Assembly: GCF_003287975.1 (NCBI RefSeq)
Contig: NZ_QMKQ01000004.1
Span: 62,001 to 126,000 of the forward strand
Direction: 5' to 3'
Length of the DNA: 64,000 nucleotides
Origin: Arthrobacter sp. AQ5-05
GTDB lineage: Bacteria; Actinomycetota; Actinomycetes; Actinomycetales; Micrococcaceae
Below the pieces are notes generated by a model. That model was not told the origin of the DNA. It saw only the letters and a list, made by a program, of their open reading frames with translations, and searched no databases. Position numbers and translations under genes: made by a program. Shown piece by piece: positions 25,199 to 33,329 of the stretch. The stretch's first letter is position 1, and the number at the start of each line of letters is the position of its first letter.

Positions 25199-25982
25199 GA
25201 TCAGCAACCTGAACAAGACCTTCTTCCCGGGCACCGTCAACGAGCGCAAGGCGTTGCGCGACATCAATCTGGAACTGACCTCGGGCGAGTTTGTCACGGT
25301 GATCGGCTCCAACGGCGCGGGCAAGTCGACCGTGCTGAACATGGTCGGCGGCAAGCTGCAGCCGGACTCCGGGACCGTGCGCATCGGCGGCAAGGAAGTC
25401 ACCCGGCTTCCGGACCACGCGCGCGCCAAGTACATCGGGCGGGTCTTCCAGGATCCGATGGCCGGCACCGCGCCGAACATGTCCATCGAGGAGAACATGG
25501 CCCTGGCCCTGGGGCGGGGGAAGTTCCGCGGGCTGAACCCCGGGGTGAACAAGCGCAAGCGCGAGCAGTTCGTCGAGGAGCTGCGTTCCCTGGAGCTCGG
25601 GCTGGAGAACCGGCTCAAGGCCAAGGTCGGGCTGCTTTCCGGCGGCCAGCGCCAGGCGCTGAGCCTGCTGATGGCCACGTTCTCCGGACCCCAGATCCTG
25701 CTGCTCGACGAGCACACCGCTGCCCTTGACCCGCAGCGTGCCGCCCTGGTGGCCCGGTTGACCGAGGAAATCGTCGAACGCCACAAGCTGACCACCTTGA
25801 TGGTCACGCACAACATGGAACAGGCCCTGCGCCTGGGCAGCCGGCTGATCATGATGCATGACGGGCAGATCATCCTGGACCTGGACTCGGAGCAGAAGGC
25901 GAAGATGACCGTTCCAGACCTGCTGCACGAGTTCGAGAAGATCAAGGGTGCCCAGCTCGACGACCGGACCATGCTGCAGTAG
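25191..25982 (+). CDS. ABC transporter ATP-binding protein (TrpZ-like)
   Basis: The 263-residue ATPase has Walker A GSNGAGKST, signature LSGGQRQALSLLMA, Walker B ILLLDEHTAALDP and H-loop MVTHNMEQAL. DEHTAALDP, rather than DEPTxGLDP, is characteristic of this importer type. It overlaps the permease by 8 bases and is the last gene of the operon; a terminator follows at 26022-26055. Confidence 0.92.
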   Translation: MLEISNLNKTFFPGTVNERKALRDINLELTSGEFVTVIGSNGAGKSTVLNMVGGKLQPDSGTVRIGGKEVTRLPDHARAKYIGRVFQDPMAGTAPNMSIEENMALALGRGKFRGLNPGVNKRKREQFVEELRSLELGLENRLKAKVGLLSGGQRQALSLLMATFSGPQILLLDEHTAALDPQRAALVARLTEEIVERHKLTTLMVTHNMEQALRLGSRLIMMHDGQIILDLDSEQKAKMTVPDLLHEFEKIKGAQLDDRTMLQ

Positions 25983-26021
25983 CAGGCCGCCGCACCGGTT
26001 TGGTTGGACACAGGCAACGAA

Positions 26022-26055
26022 GGAGCCGCACGCCCTGAAGGGGGAGTGCGGCTCC
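26022..26055. terminator. Terminator between the ABC operon and cls
   Basis: GGAGCCGCAC (26022-26031) pairs with GTGCGGCTCC (26046-26055), followed by a T/C-rich tail. It can serve both convergent genes. Confidence 0.75.
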
Positions 26056-26184
26056 TTCCTCGTCCCGCGTGCCCGGGTGGCCCGCAGCGGTGGCATGTTG
26101 CGCATCATGCCGAGGTGCCTGTTCCCCGGCTCCCCGGCGGTGCGCCGGCAGTGGAGGCAGGGCGCAGGGCTCCGGGTGCCGGGG

Positions 26185-27693
26185 CTACTGCAAGGCGGAG
26201 GTGAGCCGCGCCAGGTTGTCCAGAATCGTGGAGCGCAGCGGCTGGCGCATCCATTCCTCAAGCGTCAGCAACCGGCTGACCTCGCGGTATTCGTCCTCGA
26301 CCGCGCGCATCCGCGCCACAAATTCGGCATCGCGCACCAGCATCGAGACTTCCATGTTCAGGCTGAAGGACCGCATATCCATGTTGCTTGATCCGATCAT
26401 CGCCACCTCGTCGTCGATGGTGAAGTGCTTGGCGTGCAGGATGTACGGGGCGGGATAAAGGAAGATGCTCACCCCGGCGCGCAGCAGCTGCTCGTAGTAG
26501 GACCGTTGCGCGTGGTGGACCAGCGCCTGGTCGCCGATCTCGGAAACGAACAAGTCCACCGGGATCCCGCGGGCCACCGCGGAGCTGATCGCATACAGCA
26601 GCGACTCGTCGGGCACGAAGTACGGGGAGGTGATCACGATGCGCCGCTGGGCCGCGTGGATCAGCCCCAGGAAGAGCCGCAGGTTGTTCTCGCGCTCGAA
26701 CCCCGGGCCCGAGGGCACCACCTGGATGAGCATGGTCCCGGCATCGGCACGGTGGTCGATCAGCGCGCTGCTCAGCCGCGAGAGGTTTTCGCCGCCGGAC
26801 ACCAGCTCGGCCCGGCGCACGCCCTGGATGATGACCTCGCCGGTCTCGGAGTACCAGTCGGAAATGAACACCGCGTCCAGCGTCGAGACGCCCGGGCCGC
26901 GCAGCTCCACGACCAGTTCCTTCCACTTCAGCCCGCGCTTGATGTTCTTCTTGACGTTGTAGTCCCGGGAGATCATGTTCAGCGAGCCCATGTAGCCCAC
27001 AGTTCCGTCGATGACCAGGATCTTGCGGTGGTTGCGCAGGTCGGGGCGCTGGAACTTGCCCTGCAGCGGCTGCAGCGGGAGCATCAAGGTCCAGTTCGCG
27101 CCCATCGCATCCAGCCGGGCCTTGGTGGCCGCGTAGTCCTTCTTGCCGCGAGAGGCCCAGTGGTCGAGCATCACGTTCACCGTCACCCCGCGCGCGATGG
27201 CCCGCTCCAGCGCGTCGAAGAAGCCGGCGGTGGTCGCATCGACGCTCAGGATGTAGAACTGCACGTGCACGTACGCGGTGGCGCCGTCGACGGCGTCGGC
27301 CATGGCCCGGATGGTCTGCTCGTAGTCGCTCAGCAGCATCCCGGAATTGCCCGCCAGCAGCGGCAGGCCCCCGTAGGTGGCGTTCATCCGGACCAGCGAG
27401 TTGAACCACGCCGGGTTGTTTCCATGGGTGTCCTCGAGGCGCTCCTCCGCGCTGACGGCGCGCATGAACGTGTTGATCTCGTCTTGCACCTCGCGGCGCT
27501 TGCGCGGCAGCTTGGGGGAGCCGATCAGCAGGAAGGCGATGACCCCGAAGTAGGGGATCAGGAAGATCGCCAGCAGCCACGCCATCCCGGCGGTCGGACG
27601 CCGGTTCCGCGGCACGAAGATGATCGCCAGGACGCGAATGGCCAAATCGATGGCCACCAGCGCTGTCGCCCACCACCAGGCACCAGTAAACAT
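26185..27693 (-). CDS. cls: Cardiolipin synthase
   Basis: The 502-residue phospholipase-D superfamily enzyme condenses phosphatidylglycerol to cardiolipin in the membrane. Two N-terminal helices (about 7-28 and 36-58) precede two HKD motifs, NHRKILVID (about 221) and HAKHFTID (about 414). ATG 27693 has only a weak GGGAAAG site. A TAGCGT -10 lies near 27759 on the minus strand, giving a leader of about 55 bases. The length and both catalytic motifs fit the family. Confidence 0.94.
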   Translation of the reverse strand: MFTGAWWWATALVAIDLAIRVLAIIFVPRNRRPTAGMAWLLAIFLIPYFGVIAFLLIGSPKLPRKRREVQDEINTFMRAVSAEERLEDTHGNNPAWFNSLVRMNATYGGLPLLAGNSGMLLSDYEQTIRAMADAVDGATAYVHVQFYILSVDATTAGFFDALERAIARGVTVNVMLDHWASRGKKDYAATKARLDAMGANWTLMLPLQPLQGKFQRPDLRNHRKILVIDGTVGYMGSLNMISRDYNVKKNIKRGLKWKELVVELRGPGVSTLDAVFISDWYSETGEVIIQGVRRAELVSGGENLSRLSSALIDHRADAGTMLIQVVPSGPGFERENNLRLFLGLIHAAQRRIVITSPYFVPDESLLYAISSAVARGIPVDLFVSEIGDQALVHHAQRSYYEQLLRAGVSIFLYPAPYILHAKHFTIDDEVAMIGSSNMDMRSFSLNMEVSMLVRDAEFVARMRAVEDEYREVSRLLTLEEWMRQPLRSTILDNLARLTSALQ

Positions 27694-27877
27694 GTCTGCA
27701 ACTTTCCCGCATCCGAACCGGGTGTCCGAACCGTGCGTTCCACTAGGTACGCTAGCCGATCCTCGGTTCCATCGGCGTCCCCCCGGCCCGGAATCGGCCG
27801 CGCGTGGCGCTCGGAGGGCGGAACAGACGCCCCCGGTGCACCGTGCGGCGGGGCCACCGGAGACCCGGATCGGGGCC

Positions 27878-29344
27878 TCAGCCCAGGGAATCGGCCTCGT
27901 CCTCCCGCGGGGAGAGCACCACCTTGTTGGCCAGCCCGTTGAAGGTCTTCACCGGGCGGCGCATGTCCCAGGTCGGCCACTCGGCGATGCCCATGGTGGC
28001 AAAGCACACCCACGCCTCGTGCATGGCGCTGGCCAGCGACTGCGGCGCCGCAGTCCCCACCAGCCCGATGGCATCGGCCGTGGCCAGGTTGTCAAAGACG
28101 AAGGGCAGCTCGGTGCCGTGCGCCGCGCCCAGCTCCTCCACGGGGCTGTGCCACGCAAACTCGTACACCTGGGTCTGCGCCCCGGCGTAGTGCCGGGTAT
28201 CGGCGAGCTTGTACATCGGCACCCGCAGGAGCTTGTCGGTGGCCAGTGCGCCGAGCAGCTCGCCCGGGCCCGCACCGGGGCGGTTGCGCGCGAAGAGCTT
28301 TTGCGCCGCGTGCGGGATCCTGGCCTTGCGCCGGGCCAGGGCCAGGTGGACCTTGGTGATCTTTTCCGCGCGGCCCGAAGGCACCAGCCACAGCCGGGCC
28401 TCCTCGCTGGTGGTGCCGATCAGCAGCGGGACCTGTTTCCCGGCACCGGCGAGCATCGCCGCCAAGGGGTCCTCGGGGACAAGCTGCCCATCGATCGCCA
28501 GCGCATGGGAAGACCCGCCCTCCAGCGGGCCGGCCCCGGTGGACACCCGCTGGAGGGAGGCCAGCAGTTCGGCCGGGGTGCGGGCAGCGAATTCCTCCCG
28601 GGTTGCCCCGATGCCCAGGTCCGTGGCGATCTTCTGCGTCATCCGCCGGGCCCGGTTCACCGGCTGGGCCGACAACGGGGCACTTTGGATGATGGCCCGT
28701 GAGACCAGCGACGCCGCCCGGGGGTGGGCCAGCAGCGCGGCCACCAGGGAGCCGCCGGCCGAATGCCCCATGACCGTGACCTGTCCGGGGTCCCCGCCGA
28801 AGGATGCGATGTTGGCCTTGACCCACTCCAGGGCGGCAATGACATCGGCCAGCCCCAGGTTCAGCGGGGCATCCTCCAGTACCGAGAACCCCTCGGCGCC
28901 CAGCCGATAGTTGGCCGCGACGAAGACCACCGCATCGCGCGCGAAGGCCGTGCCGTCGTAGCCCTCCAGGGAGTTGGCGCCGTGCTGCAGCGACCCGCCG
29001 TGGATCCACACCAGCACCGGGCGCGGCACCGGGGAATGCTTGTCCGGGGCGTACACGTTCACGTTCAGGCACCCGTCCCCGGGAATGTCCTTCGTGGGCA
29101 GCAGCCGGGCCAAGGCCCCGGTGTACGGGAGTTGCCAGGCGGTGGGCCCGTGGGCGGTCGCGGGCAGGGGATCGGTCCACGGCTCCGGCAACGTGGGAAG
29201 GGCGAAGCGGTTGACCCCGACGGGCGCTGCGGCATAGGGGATGCCCAGGAACCGTTGCACGCCACCGACCTGCATTCCCTCCACCGGGCCGCTGGGTGTG
29301 CCACGGATCAGGGAGAGACCGTGCGGATCATTGCCGGCACCCAT
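27878..29344 (-). CDS. Type-B carboxylesterase / alpha-beta hydrolase
   Basis: This 488-residue carboxylesterase family enzyme has the nucleophile elbow VMGHSAGGSLV (Ser), the oxyanion segment WIHGGSLQHG, the early FLGIPYAAAPVG motif, and catalytic His in the region PVEELGAAHGTELPFVF. It hydrolyses esters of unknown identity. ATG 29344 is preferred because GAGGTGG lies 5 bases before it; GTG 29353 in the same frame adds only three residues. No signal peptide is seen. It is monocistronic, on the minus strand like cls. Confidence 0.9.
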   Translation of the reverse strand: MGAGNDPHGLSLIRGTPSGPVEGMQVGGVQRFLGIPYAAAPVGVNRFALPTLPEPWTDPLPATAHGPTAWQLPYTGALARLLPTKDIPGDGCLNVNVYAPDKHSPVPRPVLVWIHGGSLQHGANSLEGYDGTAFARDAVVFVAANYRLGAEGFSVLEDAPLNLGLADVIAALEWVKANIASFGGDPGQVTVMGHSAGGSLVAALLAHPRAASLVSRAIIQSAPLSAQPVNRARRMTQKIATDLGIGATREEFAARTPAELLASLQRVSTGAGPLEGGSSHALAIDGQLVPEDPLAAMLAGAGKQVPLLIGTTSEEARLWLVPSGRAEKITKVHLALARRKARIPHAAQKLFARNRPGAGPGELLGALATDKLLRVPMYKLADTRHYAGAQTQVYEFAWHSPVEELGAAHGTELPFVFDNLATADAIGLVGTAAPQSLASAMHEAWVCFATMGIAEWPTWDMRRPVKTFNGLANKVVLSPREDEADSLG

Positions 29345-29550
29345 GGATTCCACCTCATTCTCGCGCCACCACCGCTATGAACCAGATTAGCGGCGCGAGG
29401 GCTCCAATGGCAGGGGAGCGTTGGTTCTCCGGCGGCGGCCCCGGGCCAGGGGGCACAATGGGTGCCAGGGGCCGGCGGGCATCGCCCGGGTGCTGCATGG
29501 TCGAGGAACGCCGAGGCCCGTCCGCCGCAACCCGCGCCGCAAGGAGCACC

Positions 29551-29924
29551 ATGGCCAAGACCAGGGGCGCCACGCCCGAGGAGCACTTCGCGAACGTTCC
29601 GGCCGAACCCATCGCCAGGGTCAAGGAGCTGCACCGGGCCCTGGCCCAAGCGCTGCCGCAGGCGCAGGTGCAGATCACATGGGGGCAGCCGGGATTCGTG
29701 GACGGCACCATCCTTGTCTCCTACGCCGTGTTCGCCAAGCACATCAACCTCTACACCACGCCGAGCTCCCGTGAGGCGCTCGCCGGGGAACTGTCCGGCC
29801 ACGACACGGGCAAGGCGCGATCCAGCTGCCGCACGACGCGCCGCTGCCGATCGGGCTCATCAAGCGCGTTTCCGCCGCACGGGCCGCCGGGTACCTGGAG
29901 CACCGGGTGTCGTGGATCTCCTAG
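29551..29924 (+). pseudogene. DUF1801 (YdhG-like) gene broken by a one-base frameshift
   Basis: ATG 29551 has AAGGAG just upstream. The first 88 codons read as a DUF1801 protein (ITWGQPGFVDGTI, FAKHINLYTTPS) up to HDTGK. There the frame leaves the family pattern. One base lower the pattern resumes as AIQLPHDAPLPIGLIKRV and ends at TAG 29922-29924. A single missing G near 29812-29816 explains it. Without correction the frame runs on to about 30045, antisense to the next gene. It is either a real recent inactivation or a sequencing error in a GC-rich run. DUF1801 function is unknown, although some members are called iron-chaperone-like. Confidence 0.8.
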
Positions 29925-30505
29925 CGCGCCCCCACAAAGGTCCAGTGCCAGGGTTCGCCGGCCACGGTGTTGCCGAATCCGTGGCGTGCGGCATGCGATT
30001 CCATCCAACGCAGTGCCTCCCCGGAAAGAGGCATGTCCACGCTGATGCCCAGCCCGTGCTCACTGGTGCCCACCGCGGCCGTGCCGCCCTCGGAGAGCAA
30101 CCCGTAGCGCTTGGCCAGGCCCTCCTGATCGGCCAGGCTCCGGTAGGCCGAATTCACCTTCACCGCGTACCCTGCCTCGCGCAGCCCCGCTGCCAGCAAC
30201 GTGAACGCGGCCGCTGCCTCCGGTGCCAGGTAGCGGCCCGGTCCGATGCGCACCAGTTCATCGAGCGGGATCTTGCCGTTGCCGTATGTGTCCCCGAGGC
30301 TTTTGCCTTCCGCGGACGAAGAACCGTGCCGCAGCGCGGACCCGGCAGCGAACCCCGCTTCCGGTGCCGGCTCCGCGGAGGGTTTCAGGGCGTAGGCGAT
30401 CCCGAGGACCGAGGCGGTGAGCATGGCGAGCGCGGTGAGAACGGCGGCCAGGCGCAGGGCCCGGACCCTCGGCGATGGCGGAAGCTGGGAGGGAAGACTC
30501 ATCAT
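29921..30505 (-). CDS. D-alanyl-D-alanine carboxypeptidase, M15/VanY type
   Basis: This 194-residue membrane-anchored zinc peptidase trims cell-wall peptides. One N-terminal helix (about 18-40) precedes a VanY domain with NSAYRSLADQ, the metal motif SEHGLGISVDM (His and Asp) and the catalytic/metal pair EPWHWTF. ATG 30505 lies 6 bases after AAGACT on the minus strand, a weaker leaderless-type -10; ATG 30502 is equally possible. Its TAG shares the palindrome CTAG (29921-29924) with the TAG of the convergent broken gene. Confidence 0.9.
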   Translation of the reverse strand: MMSLPSQLPPSPRVRALRLAAVLTALAMLTASVLGIAYALKPSAEPAPEAGFAAGSALRHGSSSAEGKSLGDTYGNGKIPLDELVRIGPGRYLAPEAAAAFTLLAAGLREAGYAVKVNSAYRSLADQEGLAKRYGLLSEGGTAAVGTSEHGLGISVDMPLSGEALRWMESHAARHGFGNTVAGEPWHWTFVGAR

Positions 30506-30632
30506 GACACCAGTCTTCGCGGATCCGGGGCCGTGCGCATCGGGCCGCGGGCCGAACCTTTGCGCGGCGATGCGGTACCTGCGTCCGAGCCGTGCGGTAC
30601 CTGCGGGTGACCCGCAGCCGCGCGGGGACGTC

Positions 30633-30638
30633 TAACGT
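30633..30638 (+). promoter_or_regulatory. -10 element upstream of the histidine kinase gene
   Basis: TAACGT lies 7 bases before ATG 30646 of the small upstream frame. It is the only good -10 between the peptidase and the kinase. Confidence 0.5.
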
Positions 30639-30645
30639 AGTGACC

Positions 30646-30729
30646 ATGCACAATTGCGTTTCCCGTCGCCCGGCGGCAGCTGCCTCGGCGGGAGCCCGCT
30701 CCCTGAGCGCGCCGGAGGACGCCCGGTGA
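30646..30729 (+). CDS. Possible 27-aa leaderless upstream peptide, overlapping the histidine kinase start
   Basis: TAACGT (30633-30638) ends 7 bases before ATG 30646, the leaderless spacing seen across this window. The frame (MHNCVSRRPAAAASAG...) closes with a TGA at 30727-30729 that overlaps the kinase start GTG 30726 as GTGA. This is translational coupling geometry. It may be a leader peptide or simply the first cistron; no homologue is recognised. Confidence 0.4.
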   Translation: MHNCVSRRPAAAASAGARSLSAPEDAR

Positions 30730-32102
30730 GCGCGCCGGTGGAGGCACCCGCAGCGGACTACGAACCGATCCGCTGGCGCGGGCGGTGGGGATGGCGCTCC
30801 GATGTCACGGCGGCGTTCATGTTCCTGGCGCTGGTGGTGCTCTGCCACGAATTCCTCTTCATGGCGCAGATATCGGGCAGCTACCTGGCGGACATCGTGC
30901 TCTTCGTGCTGGCTGCGGCCGTGGCCATCGGCTGCGCGCGGGTGCTGCCCGGGGTGGCGCTGTCCCTCATCTGGGTGGGCACGCTGCTGCAGATGCTCGG
31001 CGGATTCGACGTCGACCTCGCCCAGCTGGCCGCGCTGTACGTGGTGGGGATGGTGGCCCGCTTCGGCACCCGGCTCTGGGTGTTCCTGGCCGGGGCCTCG
31101 ATCGCGGTGGGCTCGGTGCTGGGCACCTTCTACATCGCGCACGTCGGCTCCTGGGTCTCCGGGCCGCTCTTTGCCGCCATGGATTCCAATGCCTGGCCCG
31201 CCCGCAACCAGGTCGTCGCGATCTTCGTGGTGGTTGCCTCGGTGATGACGCTGCCGTGGCTGCTGGGGTTGCTGGTGCGGCTGTTCGCCGGCAAGCAAAC
31301 CGCCGAACGCGGCTCCGCCCAGGCCCGCGAGGAAGCCGACAGCGCCCTGGAACTCGCCCGGCTGCGGGCCGAGAACGCGGCCCTGGCCCGCGACGTGCAC
31401 GACGTGGTGGGCCACTCCCTGGCCGTGATCATCGCGCAGGCCGACTCGATCCGTTTCATCCCGGACCACGACGTCGCCCGCATCCGCGAGACCACCGGCA
31501 CCATTGCCGACGCGGCCCGCCGCTCTCTGGGCGAGGTGCGACAGGTGCTCTCGCAAACGGCCGAAACCAGGCCCGCGGACACCCGCCCGACGCAAATTCC
31601 GCCTGCCGATGCAAGGACGGCGGCCGCTCGCCCCGGGCACCCGGCGACGCGCAGCCTGGCGCTGGCGACCGCGCAAATGGGGTTGCTGGCCCCGCGGACC
31701 TCGGAGATCTCCGCCATCCTGGAGAACGTGCGCGGCACCGGGTACGAGGTCAGCGAGGAAACCCTGGGGGAGCCGGTGCCGTTGCCGGCGGACATCGTTC
31801 CGGCCACCCGGCGGATCATCCAGGAGATGCTCGCCAACGCGCTGCACCACGGCTGCTCCACCACCCCGATCTACGTGCGGCACTACTGGGGTGCCACCAG
31901 TTACACGCTGAGCGTGACAAACTACTTTGAGTCCTCCGCCGCCTCGACGCGCACCGGTACCGGGATCGCGGGCATGCGCCAGCGCCTGGCCAGCCTCTGC
32001 GGAACCCTGAGCATCGACACCGGGGACGGGGTGGCCGGCGCCCCCGACCTGTTCACGATCGCCGCGACCTTCCCGATCAACACCGAATGGATGAGACGTT
32101 GA
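30726..32102 (+). CDS. Sensor histidine kinase, HisKA_3 (NarL/LuxR-partner type)
   Basis: This 458-residue kinase has about five to six N-terminal membrane helices (about 28-190) with no large extracellular loop, a short coiled segment, then HisKA_3 with the phosphorylated His in ALARDVHDVVGHSLAVIIAQ. After an Ala/Pro/Thr-rich stretch (about 275-310) comes a degenerate HATPase_c with N-box MLANALHHG and G-box GTGIAGMRQRL. GTG 30726 follows GGAGG by 7 bases. The signal sensed is unknown. The cognate LuxR regulator overlaps it. Confidence 0.92.
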   Translation: MSAPVEAPAADYEPIRWRGRWGWRSDVTAAFMFLALVVLCHEFLFMAQISGSYLADIVLFVLAAAVAIGCARVLPGVALSLIWVGTLLQMLGGFDVDLAQLAALYVVGMVARFGTRLWVFLAGASIAVGSVLGTFYIAHVGSWVSGPLFAAMDSNAWPARNQVVAIFVVVASVMTLPWLLGLLVRLFAGKQTAERGSAQAREEADSALELARLRAENAALARDVHDVVGHSLAVIIAQADSIRFIPDHDVARIRETTGTIADAARRSLGEVRQVLSQTAETRPADTRPTQIPPADARTAAARPGHPATRSLALATAQMGLLAPRTSEISAILENVRGTGYEVSEETLGEPVPLPADIVPATRRIIQEMLANALHHGCSTTPIYVRHYWGATSYTLSVTNYFESSAASTRTGTGIAGMRQRLASLCGTLSIDTGDGVAGAPDLFTIAATFPINTEWMRR

Positions 32103-32764
32103 CCCACCCCAAGATCCGCGTGGCCCTGGTCGACGACCAGCAGCTCTTCCGCTCCGGCCTGGCCGTGATCATCGGCGCCCAGCCCGACATGGCCGTGGTG
32201 GCCCAGGCCGCCGACGGCACCGAGGCGCTGGGGGAGATCGCCGCCCACGGCCCGGACGTGGTGCTGATGGACGTGCAGATGTCGCCGATGGACGGGGTCG
32301 AAGCCACCCGCAAGATCTTCGAGGACACCACCGGGCGCTTCGGCAGGCCCCCGAAGGTCATCATGCTCACCACCTTCGACTGGGACGAACACGCCGCCAC
32401 CGCGGTCCGCCACGGCGCCAGCGGGTTCCTCCTCAAGGACAGCACCCCGGAGTTCGTCTGCGAATCGATCCGTGCGGTGCACGGGGGTTCCGCGGTGATC
32501 GCCCCGCAGTCCCTGGCCTCGCTGCTGCGCGACGAGCCCCTCCCGGTGCCGGCGGTCCCGGTGCCCTACCTGGAGCTGACCGAGCGGGAACGGGAGGTCT
32601 TCAACGCCGTGGCGCTGGGGCTGACCAACCAGGAGATCTCCGGGCGCCTGTTCCTGAGCGAATCGACGGTCAAGACCCACATCGGGGCGATCCTGCGCAA
32701 GCTGGCCCTGCGCGACAGGGTGCAGATCGTGGTGTACTCCTACGAGAACGGCATCGGCCGCTAG
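32087..32764 (+). CDS. LuxR/NarL-family response regulator
   Basis: The 225-residue regulator has a receiver domain (DD at about 16-17, phospho-acceptor Asp in VVLMDVQMSPMDGVE, Lys in GFLLKDSTPE) and a C-terminal LuxR helix-turn-helix (LTEREREVFNAVALGLTNQEISGRLFLSESTVKTHI). ATG 32087 overlaps the kinase by 16 bases. TTG 32099 (TTGA overlap) is an alternative that removes four residues. The two genes form a classical two-component pair with unknown targets. Confidence 0.94.
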   Translation: MDETLTHPKIRVALVDDQQLFRSGLAVIIGAQPDMAVVAQAADGTEALGEIAAHGPDVVLMDVQMSPMDGVEATRKIFEDTTGRFGRPPKVIMLTTFDWDEHAATAVRHGASGFLLKDSTPEFVCESIRAVHGGSAVIAPQSLASLLRDEPLPVPAVPVPYLELTEREREVFNAVALGLTNQEISGRLFLSESTVKTHIGAILRKLALRDRVQIVVYSYENGIGR

Positions 32765-32885
32765 CACCGCGCGCGTTCCCGATGTGCGTCGGGCCCGCTT
32801 TCTGCATGCGCCGGTTGCGGCCTGTGGGGCAAGACACGTGCCGCCAATTGGCGGCCGCGGCACCATTGGCTGTAGTCTCATCCGT

Positions 32886-32960
32886 AGCCAATGCACCTTT
32901 TCTCAAAGGAGCGGCGGTTAGGCCCCCGTGGAGATTCGCCGTCACCGCGGGGGCCGCTTA
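32886..32960 (+). ncRNA. Candidate small RNA of about 75 nt
   Basis: A TAGTCT -10 (32873-32878) predicts a start near 32886. GGCCCCCG (32921-32928) and CGGGGGCC (32948-32955) form a stem followed by CTTAATTT, which could terminate the transcript near 32960. No start codon correctly spaced from the AAAGGAG motif near 32906 gives a closed small peptide. It may instead be the response regulator's distal terminator. Confidence 0.3.
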
Positions 32961-33012
32961 ATTTAACTTCCGGTCCGCATTTCCGCCTCGCGGGACCGGG
33001 CCCGGGCATGAA

Positions 33013-33056
33013 AAAAGCTCCCGTCCACCAGGATGACCTGGCAAACGGGAGCTTTT
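33013..33056 (-). terminator. Terminator of tRNA-Arg
   Basis: AAAAGCTCCCGT (33013-33024) pairs with ACGGGAGCTTTT (33045-33056). Inside it CCAGG/CCTGG forms a second stem. On the minus strand the hairpin ends in a T run. It starts 3 bases after the tRNA CCA end. Confidence 0.9.
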
Positions 33057-33058
33057 CG

Positions 33059-33134
33059 TGGTGCCCTCGAAAGGATTCGAACCTTCGACCTTCCGCTCCG
33101 GAGGCGGACGCTCTATCCCCTGAGCTACGAGGGC
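33059..33134 (-). tRNA. tRNA-Arg, anticodon CCG
   Basis: The cloverleaf reads clearly on the minus strand. The acceptor stem is GCCCTCG/CGAGGGC, the D-arm is GCTC...GAGC, the anticodon stem TCCGC/GCGGA encloses loop CTCCGGA (anticodon CCG, reading CGG), and the T-arm has TTCGAAT. The discriminator A and the CCA end (33059-33061) are encoded. A promoter with TTGTCA (33215-33220) and TAAGCT (33190-33195) lies upstream, with a 19-base spacer. Confidence 0.97.
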
Positions 33135-33189
33135 AATGCCGGAGTGCGAAACGTGCTCGCAAAACGAATTCCGGCTGGGAACGTAGACG

Positions 33190-33220
33190 AGCTTAGCAGG
33201 TGCCAGGCGGGGAATGACAA
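33190..33220 (-). promoter_or_regulatory. Promoter of tRNA-Arg
   Basis: On the minus strand TTGTCA (33215-33220) and TAAGCT (33190-33195) are 19 bases apart. The predicted start is about 50 bases before the mature tRNA. Confidence 0.55.
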
Positions 33221-33317
33221 ATCGGGCTTCGCGCCCCACTCCGGCGGTGCCCAAATGAGCACCTGATGTGTGCGACGTCGCTCCGTCACATCGGCGGCAG
33301 CGGCCCGCGCGCCCGGT

Positions 33318-33323
33318 TATCCT
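33318..33323 (+). promoter_or_regulatory. -10 element of leaderless argS
   Basis: TATCCT ends 6 bases before GTG 33330 and 3 bases before GTG 33327. This favours GTG 33330 and a leaderless transcript. Confidence 0.6.
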
Positions 33324-33329
33324 TGAGTG

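Larger units (their letters stand above)
32765..33058 (+). other. Regulatory-looking gap between the response regulator and tRNA-Arg
   Basis: No protein gene is supported. It contains a 16-base perfect palindrome, GCCGCCAATTGGCGGC (32840-32855), an inverted pair ATTGGCT (32865-32871)/AGCCAAT (32886-32892) that brackets a TAGTCT -10 (32873-32878), a GC-rich hairpin at 32921-32955, and the tRNA terminator at 33013-33056. The first three could form a promoter with operators and a short transcript. Confidence 0.45.

Noticed and set aside
32891-33196. A 101-codon plus-strand frame after the response regulator
   Set aside because: It runs through the tRNA terminator and the whole tRNA-Arg gene antisense, and has no ribosome binding site or coding character.
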